Source: CAIXLI01 sp964587125 (GTDB lineage: Bacteria; Pseudomonadota; Alphaproteobacteria; UBA9219). From it: 64,000 nucleotides of DNA. The translations under genes were made by a program, and so were the position numbers. This document shows positions 1 through 9,597 of this stretch, piece by piece. The stretch is from NCBI GenBank assembly GCA_964587125.1, contig CAZPKC010000001.1, positions 1-64,000 of the forward strand, in the 5' to 3' direction. The notes under the pieces are model-generated. The model searched no databases. It was not told where the DNA came from and saw only the letters and a list, made by a program, of their open reading frames with translations. Every line of letters begins with the position of its first letter. The first letter of the stretch is position 1.

Positions 1-3000
1 CTCCGACCAAGCTATAGATGACATTTACGGCAGACGTATAAGGGTTCGTTTGGACAAGATCGGTCGGGATAACGTCCTCGCAGAACGTTGCCGTATTCGT
101 CGTCAGCTCCGCGCAAGCGCCGCCGGGCGATATGTATTGCAAAACGATAACTCCGGCGTTGCCTCCCTCATCGGCATAACCGCCTTCGCCGACCTGCGGC
201 GGCAGCGAGATCGAGCCGACAGCCGATGTCCATACGTTAGCGCCTAATCCTCCGCAGTACTGTCCATTTCCGGCAACCGTACAGTTGGCGGTATAATTTA
301 CGCCGTTCGCCCCTGCGTTGCCGCCGTTTCCTTCTAAGGAACCGCCGCCGCCGCCATAAGCGCCGCCGCCGCCCGCGTTATCGCCGGCGGCTACTACCGT
401 ACCGCCAAACCCCATATTTCCTCCGGTACCTGAACCGGAAAGAGTGCCATTACTGCCGCCTTCGCCCCCTCCGGCAATATTACCGGCAGAACCGGCCGTA
501 CCCGTACCTGCAAGCGCGCCGCCAGTGCCATAACCACTACCCGTACCGCCAGTACCGCCTACCGCAGTACCGGTCGAAGCGCCACCACCTCCGCCGCCGG
601 TATAATAACCAAATCCGCCGCCACCGCCGCTCTGCCATCCTGAACCACCGCCGCCACCGACATAACCGGTTACGGTTGCCCCCGATGCCAAAGAGAACGA
701 TCCGGTGGTTGCCGTTACCCCGTTACCGCCTTGCGCGGGAGTAGTGCTGCTGTTCCCCGTCACGCCGGTACCGCCGTTGGCGGAAACGACAAGTGTCCCG
801 GCGTTGAAGAGGGCGCTGCTGCCGCCGCCGCCGCCGCCGCCGCCTGCCGTGCCGCCGCCCCCGCCCCCGCCGCCCACTACGGCGTAGCTGATCGTCAGGG
901 ATCCCGTGTAATTATTCGTCAGGCTGCCGTAAGAAGAAATGACTTTCGTGCATAACGCTGTCGATGTCGGTAGAGAGCAGGAAGTGCTGCCCGAGGGCGG
1001 ATAGTATTGCAGAATGACAAGTCCGGCGTTGCCGCCGCTGCCTGAAGAGCCGCCCGCGCCCGGCGTGCCGTTCGTCGATTGCGTTACGCTTGTATAGGAG
1101 GACCAAGCATTTGCGCCAATACCGCCGGTTCCATTGCCATTTGCCCCGTTGCTGCCTCCGTTAGTGCCGGCTGCCCCGTTTCCGCCTCCGCCGCCGAAGC
1201 CTCCGCCGCCGCCGCCGCCGGTGCTGCCGGCTGCAAGCCCTCCATACAACCCGCTTCCTCCATTGGCGGTTATTATACCTGTTTTAACGCCAGCACCGCC
1301 CGCCATAAATGCGCCGTTCGTGCCGTTTGCCCCATTTCCGCCGATGCCGCCTGCGGTTCCGTTGCCGCCGTTTCCATTGGCAGTCGTGCCGTTTCCACCG
1401 CCGCCGCCGAAATAGCCTGCGCCGCCGCCGCCGCCGCCGGAAGCGCCGCCGCCCCCGCCCCCGCCCCCGACATACGCAACCAGAGATCCGCCCGAGGCCA
1501 AAGTAAAATCTCCGTATACCGGTGTGGCGGTATTAGATCCGCTAGCACCGTTGGCAGTAACAACGGATGACGTGTTATAGACGATAGCGCTGCTGCCTCC
1601 GCCTCCTGCGCCAACCCCAGAAAATTGGGATCCCCCTCCTGCGCCCACCATGCTGTAGTATATCGGCAAGGCAGTCGTGTAAGGATTTATCGTGTTAATG
1701 TACCCGGTAACAACGTCCGTGCACATCGACGTCGACGAATTTAACAAGCAGTAGCCCGTGGGCGAATAATACGACAGGATCACAAGCCCGGCGTTGCCTC
1801 CGCCATTGACGTTATATGCTCCGGCTTGCGACGGCAACGTCGTGTCTGTCGTCCATGCGTTCGCGCCAATGCCGCCTGTGTAGGTGCCGGCGGTTCCGTT
1901 TGCGCCGCTGCTGCCTCCGGCTCCGCCACCCGAGGAACCCGTGCCGCCGCCGCCGCCGCCAAAACCGCCGCCGCCGCCGCCGCCATAACCGCCTGTGCCG
2001 CCCGAAGCCCCCAGCCCGCCGTCGCCTACAGAACCGCCATAACCTCCATAAGGAGAACCGCCGCCGTTGCCCCCGATCTCGGAGCTGCCGTTCGTGCCCC
2101 CGTTGGCGGTTGTACCGCCAGCGGTTCCGTTTCCGCCGCCGCCAGGCACAGCGTATATTCCTGGACCGCCGCCGCCGCCGCCGCCGAAATAGCCCGAGCC
2201 GCCGCCGCCGCCATATGTGATCGACCCGGCACCGCCGCCGCCGCCGACATAAACGGTTATGATATCGCCCACATTCATGACGAAGGACGAAGACGTTGGC
2301 GTCGTTCCGTTACCGCCGTTCCCGTTAAGCGCCCCCGTGCCGCCGGTGGCAAAAGCTTCAAGCGTTCCGTTATCGAAAATGGCGCTGCTGCCGCCGCCGC
2401 CGCCCGCGCCGCCTGTCGATGAAATCCCCGAACCGCCTGCCCCGCCGACCAACTGATAGGTTAGCGCTACGGCCGACGAATAAGGATTCTGTTGGACAAG
2501 GGCGGACGGGATAACGTCATAACATAAATACAGCGTTTTAAGCGTCCAAACCAGGGAGCCCGATCCTATCGTTATCGTCTCCGTCGTCGTGGTCAGCCCC
2601 GCAATAGCCGTCGTCTGCTCCATCTCAAATGAACCCGTCGACCCGCCGAGGCCTATATTTGCGTTACCGGTGCCTGTATTAAAACTGACGCCGCCATTCA
2701 CGGATATGCCGCAACCATTCACGGCGCTTGAGTTGGTGCAGGTTACGGACGCGAGAGTATTGTTGCCGACGTTCGTTATCGAGACCGCGCCGGTTTGCAC
2801 AAGGGTGTTTCCAATCTGTCCGATTGCGTTGTAAGCCGAGAAAGACGCCGTCGTCACCGTCCACGGCGTGCCTTGCACCCATCCTGTCGTGCCGTTTCCG
2901 ATCTCGATGGTCGCGGTTGTCGTAATGCCGCCCGCCGTGCTTGTCGTATTGGCGTACTGCTCGATATAAATTTTGCTGCCCGGATAGATGCCCGAGGAAA

Positions 3001-6000
3001 TCGATTGGTACCAGTTTTGACCGTCAAGGGAAACGTAACACGTCGTCGAGCAGGTCGAAAATTGCGCGCCGACGTTATCGAAGTTTTGCCCCGTCGTCGG
3101 CAAAGTTACGTAGCCGGCATTAACCAAAACTCCCGGAAAGACGCCGCTCTGATTGGTATAGGCCGGGATTGAGGTGGGCGTTCCGCCCAGAGTCTCTATC
3201 GACCACGTGCCCGTCTGTACCCCGCCGATGACGAGGGCAGGCGTCGTGGTGGTTAGATAATAGGACGATGCCGCGGCAATGAGCGCGATCGTGTTGCTGC
3301 CCGAGCCCGAACTGACGCCGGTCACGGTCGTCGAATGTTCGTCCGTTCCGTTATAGATGATGTCGGTGCATCCCCCCGTGCAGGTCGCCGTAAGATTCAG
3401 GAAGTTTGGCCCCAGAGTCACCGCATTGCTTTGCACAGAGGCGCCGGGAGTAATACCTGTCGTGCCGATGAAAGCGTTAAGTTGCGTCGGAGTCGCGGAG
3501 GCGGAACATTGCGGCGATTCCGTTCCGCCGCCGATCCCGTTGCAGTACCAATAAATGATCGCCGTGCCATAGCCGGAGGTAGACATTGAGGTTATCGGGC
3601 CCGATGTGCATGCGGCCGTCCCCGCCGGGGCCGAACTGCTGGTCCATACCGTATCGTTCGCCGTGCCGCAGACGCCGTTTACCGTCTGTGCGGCATAACA
3701 GGTTGCGGGCGACGGTTGGGTAGATCCCAAAGCGCAATTCGCCGCTGAAAGCGTGGAACCGGCCGGATAATTGACGCCGTCGCCGCCCAGACATTGCCAA
3801 CAAACGTATGTAACCGAGCCTGCGACCGTGATGCCGCCAACGACTTCTCCCGTTGTGCATCCTGCATTATTGGTTTGAACGGACGTCAAAGACGTAACCG
3901 CTGCTTGCGGACCGCTCATGCTTGTACTGCAAACGCCAGCTTGATTCGCCGAGCATGAGGTGTTGCATATCGAACAACTGCCCGTGCCTGCGCAATTCCA
4001 TAACCATTGGGTGTCGCTCGAATTCGCCGCGGGAACGGTGGTATATCCCGACGCGGCAACCGGCGTTCCGGACCCGACGACGCAAAGAGCCGTGCTTGTC
4101 GGCTCCGTCGTCTGCGACGTGGTATATGCGTAACATTGCGCGTTTGCCGTCACGCCGTACGCGCCGCAGGTTGCTGTCGTGCCGGTTCCAATCCCTCCGC
4201 ACGTCCACGTCCAAGGATTTCCAGTGCCGCTAAGCGTCCCGACGATGCCGGAACTGCACATTGTAGTCTCGGTCGGCGCAACCGTGAGAGTTGGATACGT
4301 CGCCGAGTTCGATTCGGCGGCGAGCTGGCAAGCGCCGTTGAAAGAGCCGCCCGTTATGCTGCCGCTGCTGCCCGAACTGACAAAAGAAACCCACGACAGA
4401 GGAGAGCCCATATAGCCTTCGAATTCCGCCGTTGACGTATTGTAACGCAGCATGCCGGCGATGGCCGTCCCTATTGTCGTTCCCGGTTCCTGCCCTGTCG
4501 TCCCCGACGGCACGATCATCGCGTCCACATTATAACCAAGATCGAACGAAACCCGCGGCACGTAGCCGTTAGCGGCGATCGTTTGCGTGCCGTTATCGAT
4601 AAGCAAGCCGGTCGCGTTCCATAATCCCACTTCCGTCGTCCCTATCGAGAAAGTCAGGGGATTTCCCGAAAGGGCGCTGCTCGATCCGCCCGCCGTTACG
4701 CGTCCGGTAGCATCGACCGTTACTGCGGAATAGGTTCCGGCTGCGACGCCCGTGAGGCTTAACTGCGTGGTCCCGATGCTGGCATTCACCAAAGCCGCGC
4801 CAGGAAAGAAATTCGTGTTGCTGCCGACAAGGTTTGTCAGGCCCGTTGGCGTTGTGCTTGATCCCGTGCCGCCGTAACTGACGGGCAAAACGCCCGTAAC
4901 TTGCGAATTAAGATCTATGGTTCCAGTAAAACCGTTGCCGCCGTTTCCACCGTTTCCACCGCTGCCGCCTGGAAAATTTCCGGTCGCCGTTCCTTTAACA
5001 ACAAGATTTTCGACCGTGAGAGTCCCTGCCACCGAGCCGTTGTTTCCCGAGATCGTCGCTCCACCCACAACTAACGATCCCCCTCCGAACGTGCCATTGC
5101 CGGTCGAGGTCACATCGCCTGCTGCATCGACGGCGAAAGCCCCTCCCGCCGCAGATAAAGTGCCTCCAAAAAAGCCGTTGCCGCTAGCCGCCGTCACGTC
5201 GCCTGCCGCATCGACGGTGAAAGCCCCCCCTGCCGCAGATAAAGTGCCGCCAAACGAGCCGTTGCCGGTGGTCGAGGTCAGGTTGCCGGCAGCATCGACT
5301 TTGAAAGCCCCCGCTGCCGAGGATAAAGTACCGCCAAACGTGCCATTGCCGCCAAACGAACCGTTGCCGCCGGTCGCCGTCACATCTCCTTTAGCATCAA
5401 CGCTAAAGGCCCCTCCGGCCGCAGATAAAATCCCGCCAAACGAGCCATAGCCGCTTGTCGCGGTAATACTGCCGGTGCTTAGGGTAAGATTGCCGGTGCT
5501 TAGAACAAGGCTGCCGTTACTGTTAGTCATCGTGACTTCGGCGGATGTGCCTATGGTCACCAAATTGAGATTTCCGGGCACCGATATATCGCCCTTCGAA
5601 TCTACCGACACGCCTTGCGCGCTATAAGAAGCCGTCGTCGTCGTTCCCGTTCCCGTGACTTGCCATACCGACGAACGATCGACGGCCTGAGCCGCGTTCA
5701 TGCTCGTGGCAAAATTGTTCGACGCGGCCGTCGGCGCGGTTCCGCAGTTCGTTGTCGAGCTGAAAGCGCCGCTCGGACCGGCCGATAATATTTGAAACGC
5801 CGGAAGAGTCGTCGTGGATGTAGAGTTTTCCCACCGGCAAACGACGTAATAATGCCCCCATGGATCGAGCTGCTTGACGCCCACGCCGGATGCAAAAACG
5901 CCGACTTCCACCGGCGACCCGCCAGCGTAAAGGTATGCCGTGCCCGCAGGCATATGCGTATCGCTTGCAAGCGATCCATAATTTGCGGCGTTGCCGTAGT

Positions 6001-6361
6001 AAAAATCGACAAGTTTATTTGTGATCGGCGTACCTGCTGCCACTGCCGCTGCGTAGGCTGCGGCGCAACTGCCTTCTGCCCCGCCGCCTTGGGGCGGACA
6101 TAAAAGCGTGCCGTCCGCGCTCATGATGGATGTCGCGGCCATCGTCGACGCCGCGGCTTCAAGATCGTTCTTGACCGACAAGCTGTTGACCAACAGCATA
6201 TTATTGCTGATGCTTTGGGAATAACCGCTGAACAAAACGCCCGCGCCGACGCCGATAAGCCCAAGCATATAAAGGATTGGCGCAACGCCAAATCCCGCGC
6301 GATGACGGTTCTTTCTCACCGATTGTCGAGTGAACTTTTGTATAAGATTGTTTTTGTTCAT
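1..6361 (-). CDS. Giant glycine-rich tail-fibre-like surface protein with pseudopilin-like head (3' end beyond window)
   Basis: One uninterrupted minus-strand frame of about 2,120 codons starts at the ATG at 6361 and leaves the window at base 1 without a stop. Residues 1-23 are basic; 24-44 form one membrane segment (GFGVAPILYMLG...), followed by a pilin-like helix and a DPWG motif near residue 166, as in type II pseudopilins and PilV-type adhesins. Residues ~300-425 hold four to five repeats of about 30 residues (core FGGTLSAAGGAF.VDAAGDVT). Next come a tail-fibre-style segment (TGVLPVSYGGTG), a Cys-containing region (~670-960), and then at least three glycine-rich modules of ~240 residues (from ~1301, ~1557 and ~1822) with a fourth beginning at the edge. 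Each module ends in a GGNAGLVILQYY-like strand and is joined by a linker resembling CEDVIPTDLVQTNPYTSAV. This combination implies an exported, probably fibrous adhesin or receptor-binding protein; that role is inferred. The plus-strand proline-rich frames here are its shadow. Confidence 0.85.
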   Translation of the reverse strand, partial: MNKNNLIQKFTRQSVRKNRHRAGFGVAPILYMLGLIGVGAGVLFSGYSQSISNNMLLVNSLSVKNDLEAAASTMAATSIMSADGTLLCPPQGGGAEGSCAAAYAAAVAAGTPITNKLVDFYYGNAANYGSLASDTHMPAGTAYLYAGGSPVEVGVFASGVGVKQLDPWGHYYVVCRWENSTSTTTLPAFQILSAGPSGAFSSTTNCGTAPTAASNNFATSMNAAQAVDRSSVWQVTGTGTTTTASYSAQGVSVDSKGDISVPGNLNLVTIGTSAEVTMTNSNGSLVLSTGNLTLSTGSITATSGYGSFGGILSAAGGAFSVDAKGDVTATGGNGSFGGNGTFGGTLSSAAGAFKVDAAGNLTSTTGNGSFGGTLSAAGGAFTVDAAGDVTAASGNGFFGGTLSAAGGAFAVDAAGDVTSTGNGTFGGGSLVVGGATISGNNGSVAGTLTVENLVVKGTATGNFPGGSGGNGGNGGNGFTGTIDLNSQVTGVLPVSYGGTGSSTTPTGLTNLVGSNTNFFPGAALVNASIGTTQLSLTGVAAGTYSAVTVDATGRVTAGGSSSALSGNPLTFSIGTTEVGLWNATGLLIDNGTQTIAANGYVPRVSFDLGYNVDAMIVPSGTTGQEPGTTIGTAIAGMLRYNTSTAEFEGYMGSPLSWVSFVSSGSSGSITGGSFNGACQLAAESNSATYPTLTVAPTETTMCSSGIVGTLSGTGNPWTWTCGGIGTGTTATCGAYGVTANAQCYAYTTSQTTEPTSTALCVVGSGTPVAASGYTTVPAANSSDTQWLWNCAGTGSCSICNTSCSANQAGVCSTSMSGPQAAVTSLTSVQTNNAGCTTGEVVGGITVAGSVTYVCWQCLGGDGVNYPAGSTLSAANCALGSTQPSPATCYAAQTVNGVCGTANDTVWTSSSAPAGTAACTSGPITSMSTSGYGTAIIYWYCNGIGGGTESPQCSASATPTQLNAFIGTTGITPGASVQSNAVTLGPNFLNLTATCTGGCTDIIYNGTDEHSTTVTGVSSGSGSNTIALIAAASSYYLTTTTPALVIGGVQTGTWSIETLGGTPTSIPAYTNQSGVFPGVLVNAGYVTLPTTGQNFDNVGAQFSTCSTTCYVSLDGQNWYQSISSGIYPGSKIYIEQYANTTSTAGGITTTATIEIGNGTTGWVQGTPWTVTTASFSAYNAIGQIGNTLVQTGAVSITNVGNNTLASVTCTNSSAVNGCGISVNGGVSFNTGTGNANIGLGGSTGSFEMEQTTAIAGLTTTTETITIGSGSLVWTLKTLYLCYDVIPSALVQQNPYSSAVALTYQLVGGAGGSGISSTGGAGGGGGSSAIFDNGTLEAFATGGTGALNGNGGNGTTPTSSSFVMNVGDIITVYVGGGGGAGSITYGGGGGSGYFGGGGGGGPGIYAVPGGGGNGTAGGTTANGGTNGSSEIGGNGGGSPYGGYGGSVGDGGLGASGGTGGYGGGGGGGFGGGGGGTGSSGGGAGGSSGANGTAGTYTGGIGANAWTTDTTLPSQAGAYNVNGGGNAGLVILSYYSPTGYCLLNSSTSMCTDVVTGYINTINPYTTALPIYYSMVGAGGGSQFSGVGAGGGGSSAIVYNTSSVVTANGASGSNTATPVYGDFTLASGGSLVAYVGGGGGGGGASGGGGGGAGYFGGGGGNGTTANGNGGNGTAGGIGGNGANGTNGAFMAGGAGVKTGIITANGGSGLYGGLAAGSTGGGGGGGFGGGGGNGAAGTNGGSNGANGNGTGGIGANAWSSYTSVTQSTNGTPGAGGSSGSGGNAGLVILQYYPPSGSTSCSLPTSTALCTKVISSYGSLTNNYTGSLTISYAVVGGGGGGGGTAGGGGGGGGSSALFNAGTLVVSANGGTGVTGNSSTTPAQGGNGVTATTGSFSLASGATVTGYVGGGGGSGWQSGGGGGFGYYTGGGGGGASTGTAVGGTGGTGSGYGTGGALAGTGTAGSAGNIAGGGEGGSNGTLSGSGTGGNMGFGGTVVAAGDNAGGGGAYGGGGGSLEGNGGNAGANGVNYTANCTVAGNGQYCGGLGANVWTSAVGSISLPPQVGEGGYADEGGNAGVIVLQYISPGGACAELTTNTATFCEDVIPTDLVQTNPYTSAVNVIYSLVG

Positions 6362-6563
6362 CGTCTCTGCGTTACATCGACAGTCAAGCACACGGAAATC
6401 CCCGGGCAGAAAGATTCCCGCGAATCAATTGTGTAGATCGAAAACTTTAAGGAATTGCCAACGCACGGGCAAGACTTAACTGAAACGACACGCTAATATT
6501 TTCGATAATGTCGCATGGATTGATTCGATAACAAAACGATTGGGGTTTTGTCTCGACGTGACT

Positions 6564-7220
6564 TCAGTTGCCCGACAACAGTTTGTCGATGTCGGATTGG
6601 CTGATCGCGTTCGAGGGCAATTGAGGGCCGTTCAAAAGGCCTTTTTCGGGATCGGCCGAATGGACGTTTTTGGGGGTGTGTCCCTTGCCCACGCGATGGA
6701 TTTCATCGCCCATCGCCTTGACGATCGCCTCGATGCGCGCGTCGATATGCTTGAGCGTTTCGACGACCTTGGTGATGCGCTGGCCGGTAACGTCCTGAAA
6801 ATTGCAGGCTTCGAAAATCTTGGTCGTGCAATTGACGAGCCTTTCGTTGATCGCCGGCGCGCATTCGCCCGCAATCGCGCTCATCTCGTCGCAAACGTCC
6901 ATGATGCGGTTTGTCGCGTCTTCGGTCGCGCCCACGACGGCGTCCAGCTCATCCGTCGCATCCGGAATGAAACTCGTGCTGATGTCGTCCGGCTTGATCG
7001 AAGCGATTTCGCTCTTGGCTTCGCGGATATAGCGCGCCAGTTCCTCAAGTTCGGAATAGAATTTCAGATCGGCGGCCGAAACGTCGCCTTCCAGAGACTG
7101 AACGACCTGCCGCACGACGGCGGCGACTTCCTCGGGCGACAAACAGGTTTTTATATTTTCGTGCGCGGCCTTGATTTCATTGCTCAGGCGTTCCTGAAAA
7201 TCTTGCGAAGGCGCGGTCAT
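6564..7220 (-). CDS. cheZ: CheZ-family protein phosphatase of chemotaxis
   Basis: The 218-residue protein is expected to speed dephosphorylation of CheY-P in the cytoplasm. It carries the CheZ active-site run FQDVTGQR, with the Asp and Gln falling at residues 143 and 147, the numbering used for the E. coli catalytic pair. The rest is predicted helical, as in the family's long four-helix bundle, and the C-terminus ends in SQSDIDKLLSG, which resembles the CheY-docking tail. It lies 10 bases after cheY on the same strand, so the two are almost certainly co-transcribed and act together. No other chemotaxis or flagellar gene is present in this window. Confidence 0.9.
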   Translation of the reverse strand: MTAPSQDFQERLSNEIKAAHENIKTCLSPEEVAAVVRQVVQSLEGDVSAADLKFYSELEELARYIREAKSEIASIKPDDISTSFIPDATDELDAVVGATEDATNRIMDVCDEMSAIAGECAPAINERLVNCTTKIFEACNFQDVTGQRITKVVETLKHIDARIEAIVKAMGDEIHRVGKGHTPKNVHSADPEKGLLNGPQLPSNAISQSDIDKLLSGN

Positions 7221-7230
7221 GGGATATCCT

Positions 7231-7617
7231 CTAGAAGCTGCCGAGAACGGCGGAAATTTTCTGCTTGAGCGTTTCGGCGTTGAACGGCTTGACGATGTAG
7301 TTGTTCACGCCAGCTTCCTTGGCCGCAATGACGTTTTCGGTCTTGCTTTCGGCTGTGATCATAATGAACGGCGTGGCCTTAAGCGCGTTATCGGCGCGCA
7401 CTTCCTTCAGCAGTTGCAACCCCGTCATCGGTTGCATATTCCAGTCGGAAATAACCAGCCCTATCGGCGTTTCGCGCAAAACCTTAAGCGCCATGCTGCC
7501 GTCCGTTGCTTGATGAACGTTCTTGAATCCCAGCTGTTTCAGCAGGTTCTCAATGATTCTTAGCATGGTCTTATAGTCGTCCACGATCAGGACGTTCATA
7601 TTCATATCGACAGCCAT
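7231..7617 (-). CDS. cheY: Single-domain response regulator CheY
   Basis: This is a receiver domain with nothing attached (about 128 residues). It shows the acidic pair in VLIVDDY, the phospho-acceptor Asp at about residue 58 in VISDWNM, a Thr in MITAES and the conserved Lys in IVKPF. CheY-P would bind the flagellar switch and is dephosphorylated by the CheZ encoded 10 bases downstream. I chose the ATG at 7617 (MAVDMNMNVL); a GTG 39 bases further upstream would add 13 residues that do not look like part of the fold. MNMNVLIVDDYKTM is the usual start of alphaproteobacterial CheY proteins paired with CheZ. Confidence 0.9.
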   Translation of the reverse strand: MAVDMNMNVLIVDDYKTMLRIIENLLKQLGFKNVHQATDGSMALKVLRETPIGLVISDWNMQPMTGLQLLKEVRADNALKATPFIMITAESKTENVIAAKEAGVNNYIVKPFNAETLKQKISAVLGSF

Positions 7618-7814
7618 TGAGCACCCAGAAGGTAAAGACACGGAGGATAGTACCACGCCCCCGATTGACGCTAAGCCAAGAAAATAAAAAAAGTGTTACC
7701 GCCCGATTCCGAACGGCCTCTCCGACCCAATTTGCGCTTGGGGTATGCACCTAGAACATAAACCACGCCATTTTTCAACCAAAAGCCGATAAAAGCGTTC
7801 CCCGGCATACAAAG

Positions 7815-8333
7815 TCATTTATCGTAACAGAGCAAACTACTTACGGGAACATCCAACCGTGTTCGCCCATTGAGAAAGTTAAGTTCGATGACAAACGCCG
7901 CGTGAATGACCTCCGCGCCCGCCTGCCGCGCCAGAGCCACCGCCGCCGCCGCCGTTCCCCCCGTCGCCAAAAGATCGTCGCACAAGACGGCCCTATCCCC
8001 CGATTTTATAAGACCCTCCTGCATTTCTATCGTATCTTCCCCATATTCGAGGGCATACGTGCGGGCTATGGTTTTTCCGGGCAACTTTCCCTTCTTGCGC
8101 ATCATAACGAAGCCGATCCCCAAGTGGGACGCCAAAGCCGCGCCGACCAGAAATCCTCTTGATTCGATGCCGACGAGGATATCCGGATGCAAAGGATGCA
8201 CCATATCGCCGAGCCGCACGATTGTTTCGCGCCATGCCTGCCCATGCCCAAGAAGCGTTCCGATGTCGTAAAACAAGATGCCGGGCTTGGGATGATCGGG
8301 AATCGTCCGGACATGGTCTTTAAGATTGAGCAA
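7815..8333 (-). CDS. apt: Adenine phosphoribosyltransferase
   Basis: The 172-residue enzyme salvages adenine: adenine plus PRPP gives AMP and pyrophosphate. The PRPP-binding loop AVLCDDLLATGGTA is intact, and the N-terminal IPDHPKPGILFYDI and ESRGFLVGAAL segments match the type I phosphoribosyltransferase fold of Apt. Length is normal for the family. It stands alone, transcribed divergently from the DUF2336 gene with about 130 bases between them, so a promoter for each should lie there. Confidence in the function is high. Confidence 0.95.
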   Translation of the reverse strand: MLNLKDHVRTIPDHPKPGILFYDIGTLLGHGQAWRETIVRLGDMVHPLHPDILVGIESRGFLVGAALASHLGIGFVMMRKKGKLPGKTIARTYALEYGEDTIEMQEGLIKSGDRAVLCDDLLATGGTAAAAVALARQAGAEVIHAAFVIELNFLNGRTRLDVPVSSLLCYDK

Positions 8334-8467
8334 GAAAAGACTCCATTAACTGTTTTGTAACCCGGAATTAGCCTATACTGATTTGCGCAAGTCCCGCAAC
8401 CAGAGATTTGATCTGTCGTTTGACTGTCCGCTTCTCCCGGGCAAGAGACAAGATTATAGGTGAACGC

Positions 8468-9595
8468 ATGTCGTCAGCACTAACCCAATCCGACGTTGCC
8501 AAGCTTTTGGCCGAGCCGTCTCCCGCCGTTCGCGCCGAACTGGCAAGCAAGATTGGGCAAGAAATCGAGAATCCGAACCTCAACAAGTCCGAAACCGCTT
8601 TGGCGGAGGACATCGTCCGCATCATGGCCAAGGACGTGGAAGCGAGCGTCCGCATAGCCTTGGCCCAAAATCTGCGCAACGCACCCCATTTGCCGCACGA
8701 CGTCGCCTTTAAACTCGCCAACGATATCGAAAGCGTCGCGTTGCCGATCCTCGAAAGCTCAACCGTTCTGACCGACGCCGATCTTATAGAAATCGTTCAC
8801 AGCGGCGCGGCCTCCAAGCAGGAAGTTATCGCCGGTCGTCCGGGCATTTCGGAAAGCGTATCCGACGTTCTGGTCACCTCCGGCGCCGAGAAAGCCGTCG
8901 CCCGATTGATGGAAAACGTCACGGCGAAGATCAGCGAAAAAAGCCTCACCAAGGCCGTCGACCGTTTTGCCTCGAACGAGGGTATCAAGGAAAAAATCGT
9001 CAAGCGTCCGACGCTGCCTCCGATTGTCACGGAACGCCTCGTGACGATGGTCGCGGACAATATGCGCGATTATCTCGTTTCGCATCATCAGGTCTCGCCC
9101 GCCGTCGCCGCCGACATTATTTTGCAAAGCCGCGAACGCGCGATCGTCAGCCTGACGGGAAAATCGAGCATCGAAGAACTCGAAAAAATGATCGCCCAGA
9201 TGAACGCCAACGGACGGTTGACGCCGTCTTTGGTTCTGCGCGCGCTTTGCACGGGCGACATCACTTTCTTCGAAGTGGCGATTTCGGTGCGCGCCAATAT
9301 TCCGCTCGTCAACGCGCGCATTTTGATTCACGACGCGGGGCAGCTTGGCCTGAAGTCGCTTTACGAACGCGCCGGCATGCCTCCCGAACTTTTGTCCATT
9401 GTCCGCGGCGCAATCGACGTTCTGCACGAGACGGAGATGGGCGAGAGCATCGACGAGCATGACCGCGAACGCTATCGCGCCACCGTCATCGAGCGCATCC
9501 TGACCAAGTACGAAGATTTGGAAGGGGAAAACATCGATTATCTGCTCAGCAAGCTGGGCGATGTTTTGAAACCCGGGATTTTGCCTACCGGCTAA
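8468..9595 (+). CDS. DUF2336-type helical-repeat protein
   Basis: This 375-residue cytoplasmic protein has no enzyme motif. Its sequence is a run of short amphipathic helices in a HEAT-like pattern (for example VRIALAQNLRNAP and GIKEKIVKRPTLPPIVTERLV), typical of DUF2336 proteins, which are common in Rhodospirillales-type alphaproteobacteria and of unknown role. I chose the ATG at 8468 because AGGTGA sits five bases upstream; an in-frame start at 8408 lacks such a site. A TATACT hexamer near 8374 may be its -10 element. Its stop is three bases from the end of the opposing pdxT gene, so the two genes are tightly convergent. Family assignment is from memory of the pattern. Confidence 0.7.
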   Translation: MSSALTQSDVAKLLAEPSPAVRAELASKIGQEIENPNLNKSETALAEDIVRIMAKDVEASVRIALAQNLRNAPHLPHDVAFKLANDIESVALPILESSTVLTDADLIEIVHSGAASKQEVIAGRPGISESVSDVLVTSGAEKAVARLMENVTAKISEKSLTKAVDRFASNEGIKEKIVKRPTLPPIVTERLVTMVADNMRDYLVSHHQVSPAVAADIILQSRERAIVSLTGKSSIEELEKMIAQMNANGRLTPSLVLRALCTGDITFFEVAISVRANIPLVNARILIHDAGQLGLKSLYERAGMPPELLSIVRGAIDVLHETEMGESIDEHDRERYRATVIERILTKYEDLEGENIDYLLSKLGDVLKPGILPTG

Positions 9596-9597
9596 AT

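Noticed and set aside
705..5450. Plus-strand proline-, alanine- and arginine-rich open frames
   Set aside because: They are the antisense of GGC-rich codons in the giant minus-strand gene and have no ribosome-binding sites or family features.
5080..5460. Possible CRISPR-like repeats
   Set aside because: The repeats are in-frame tandem protein repeats with no spacers.
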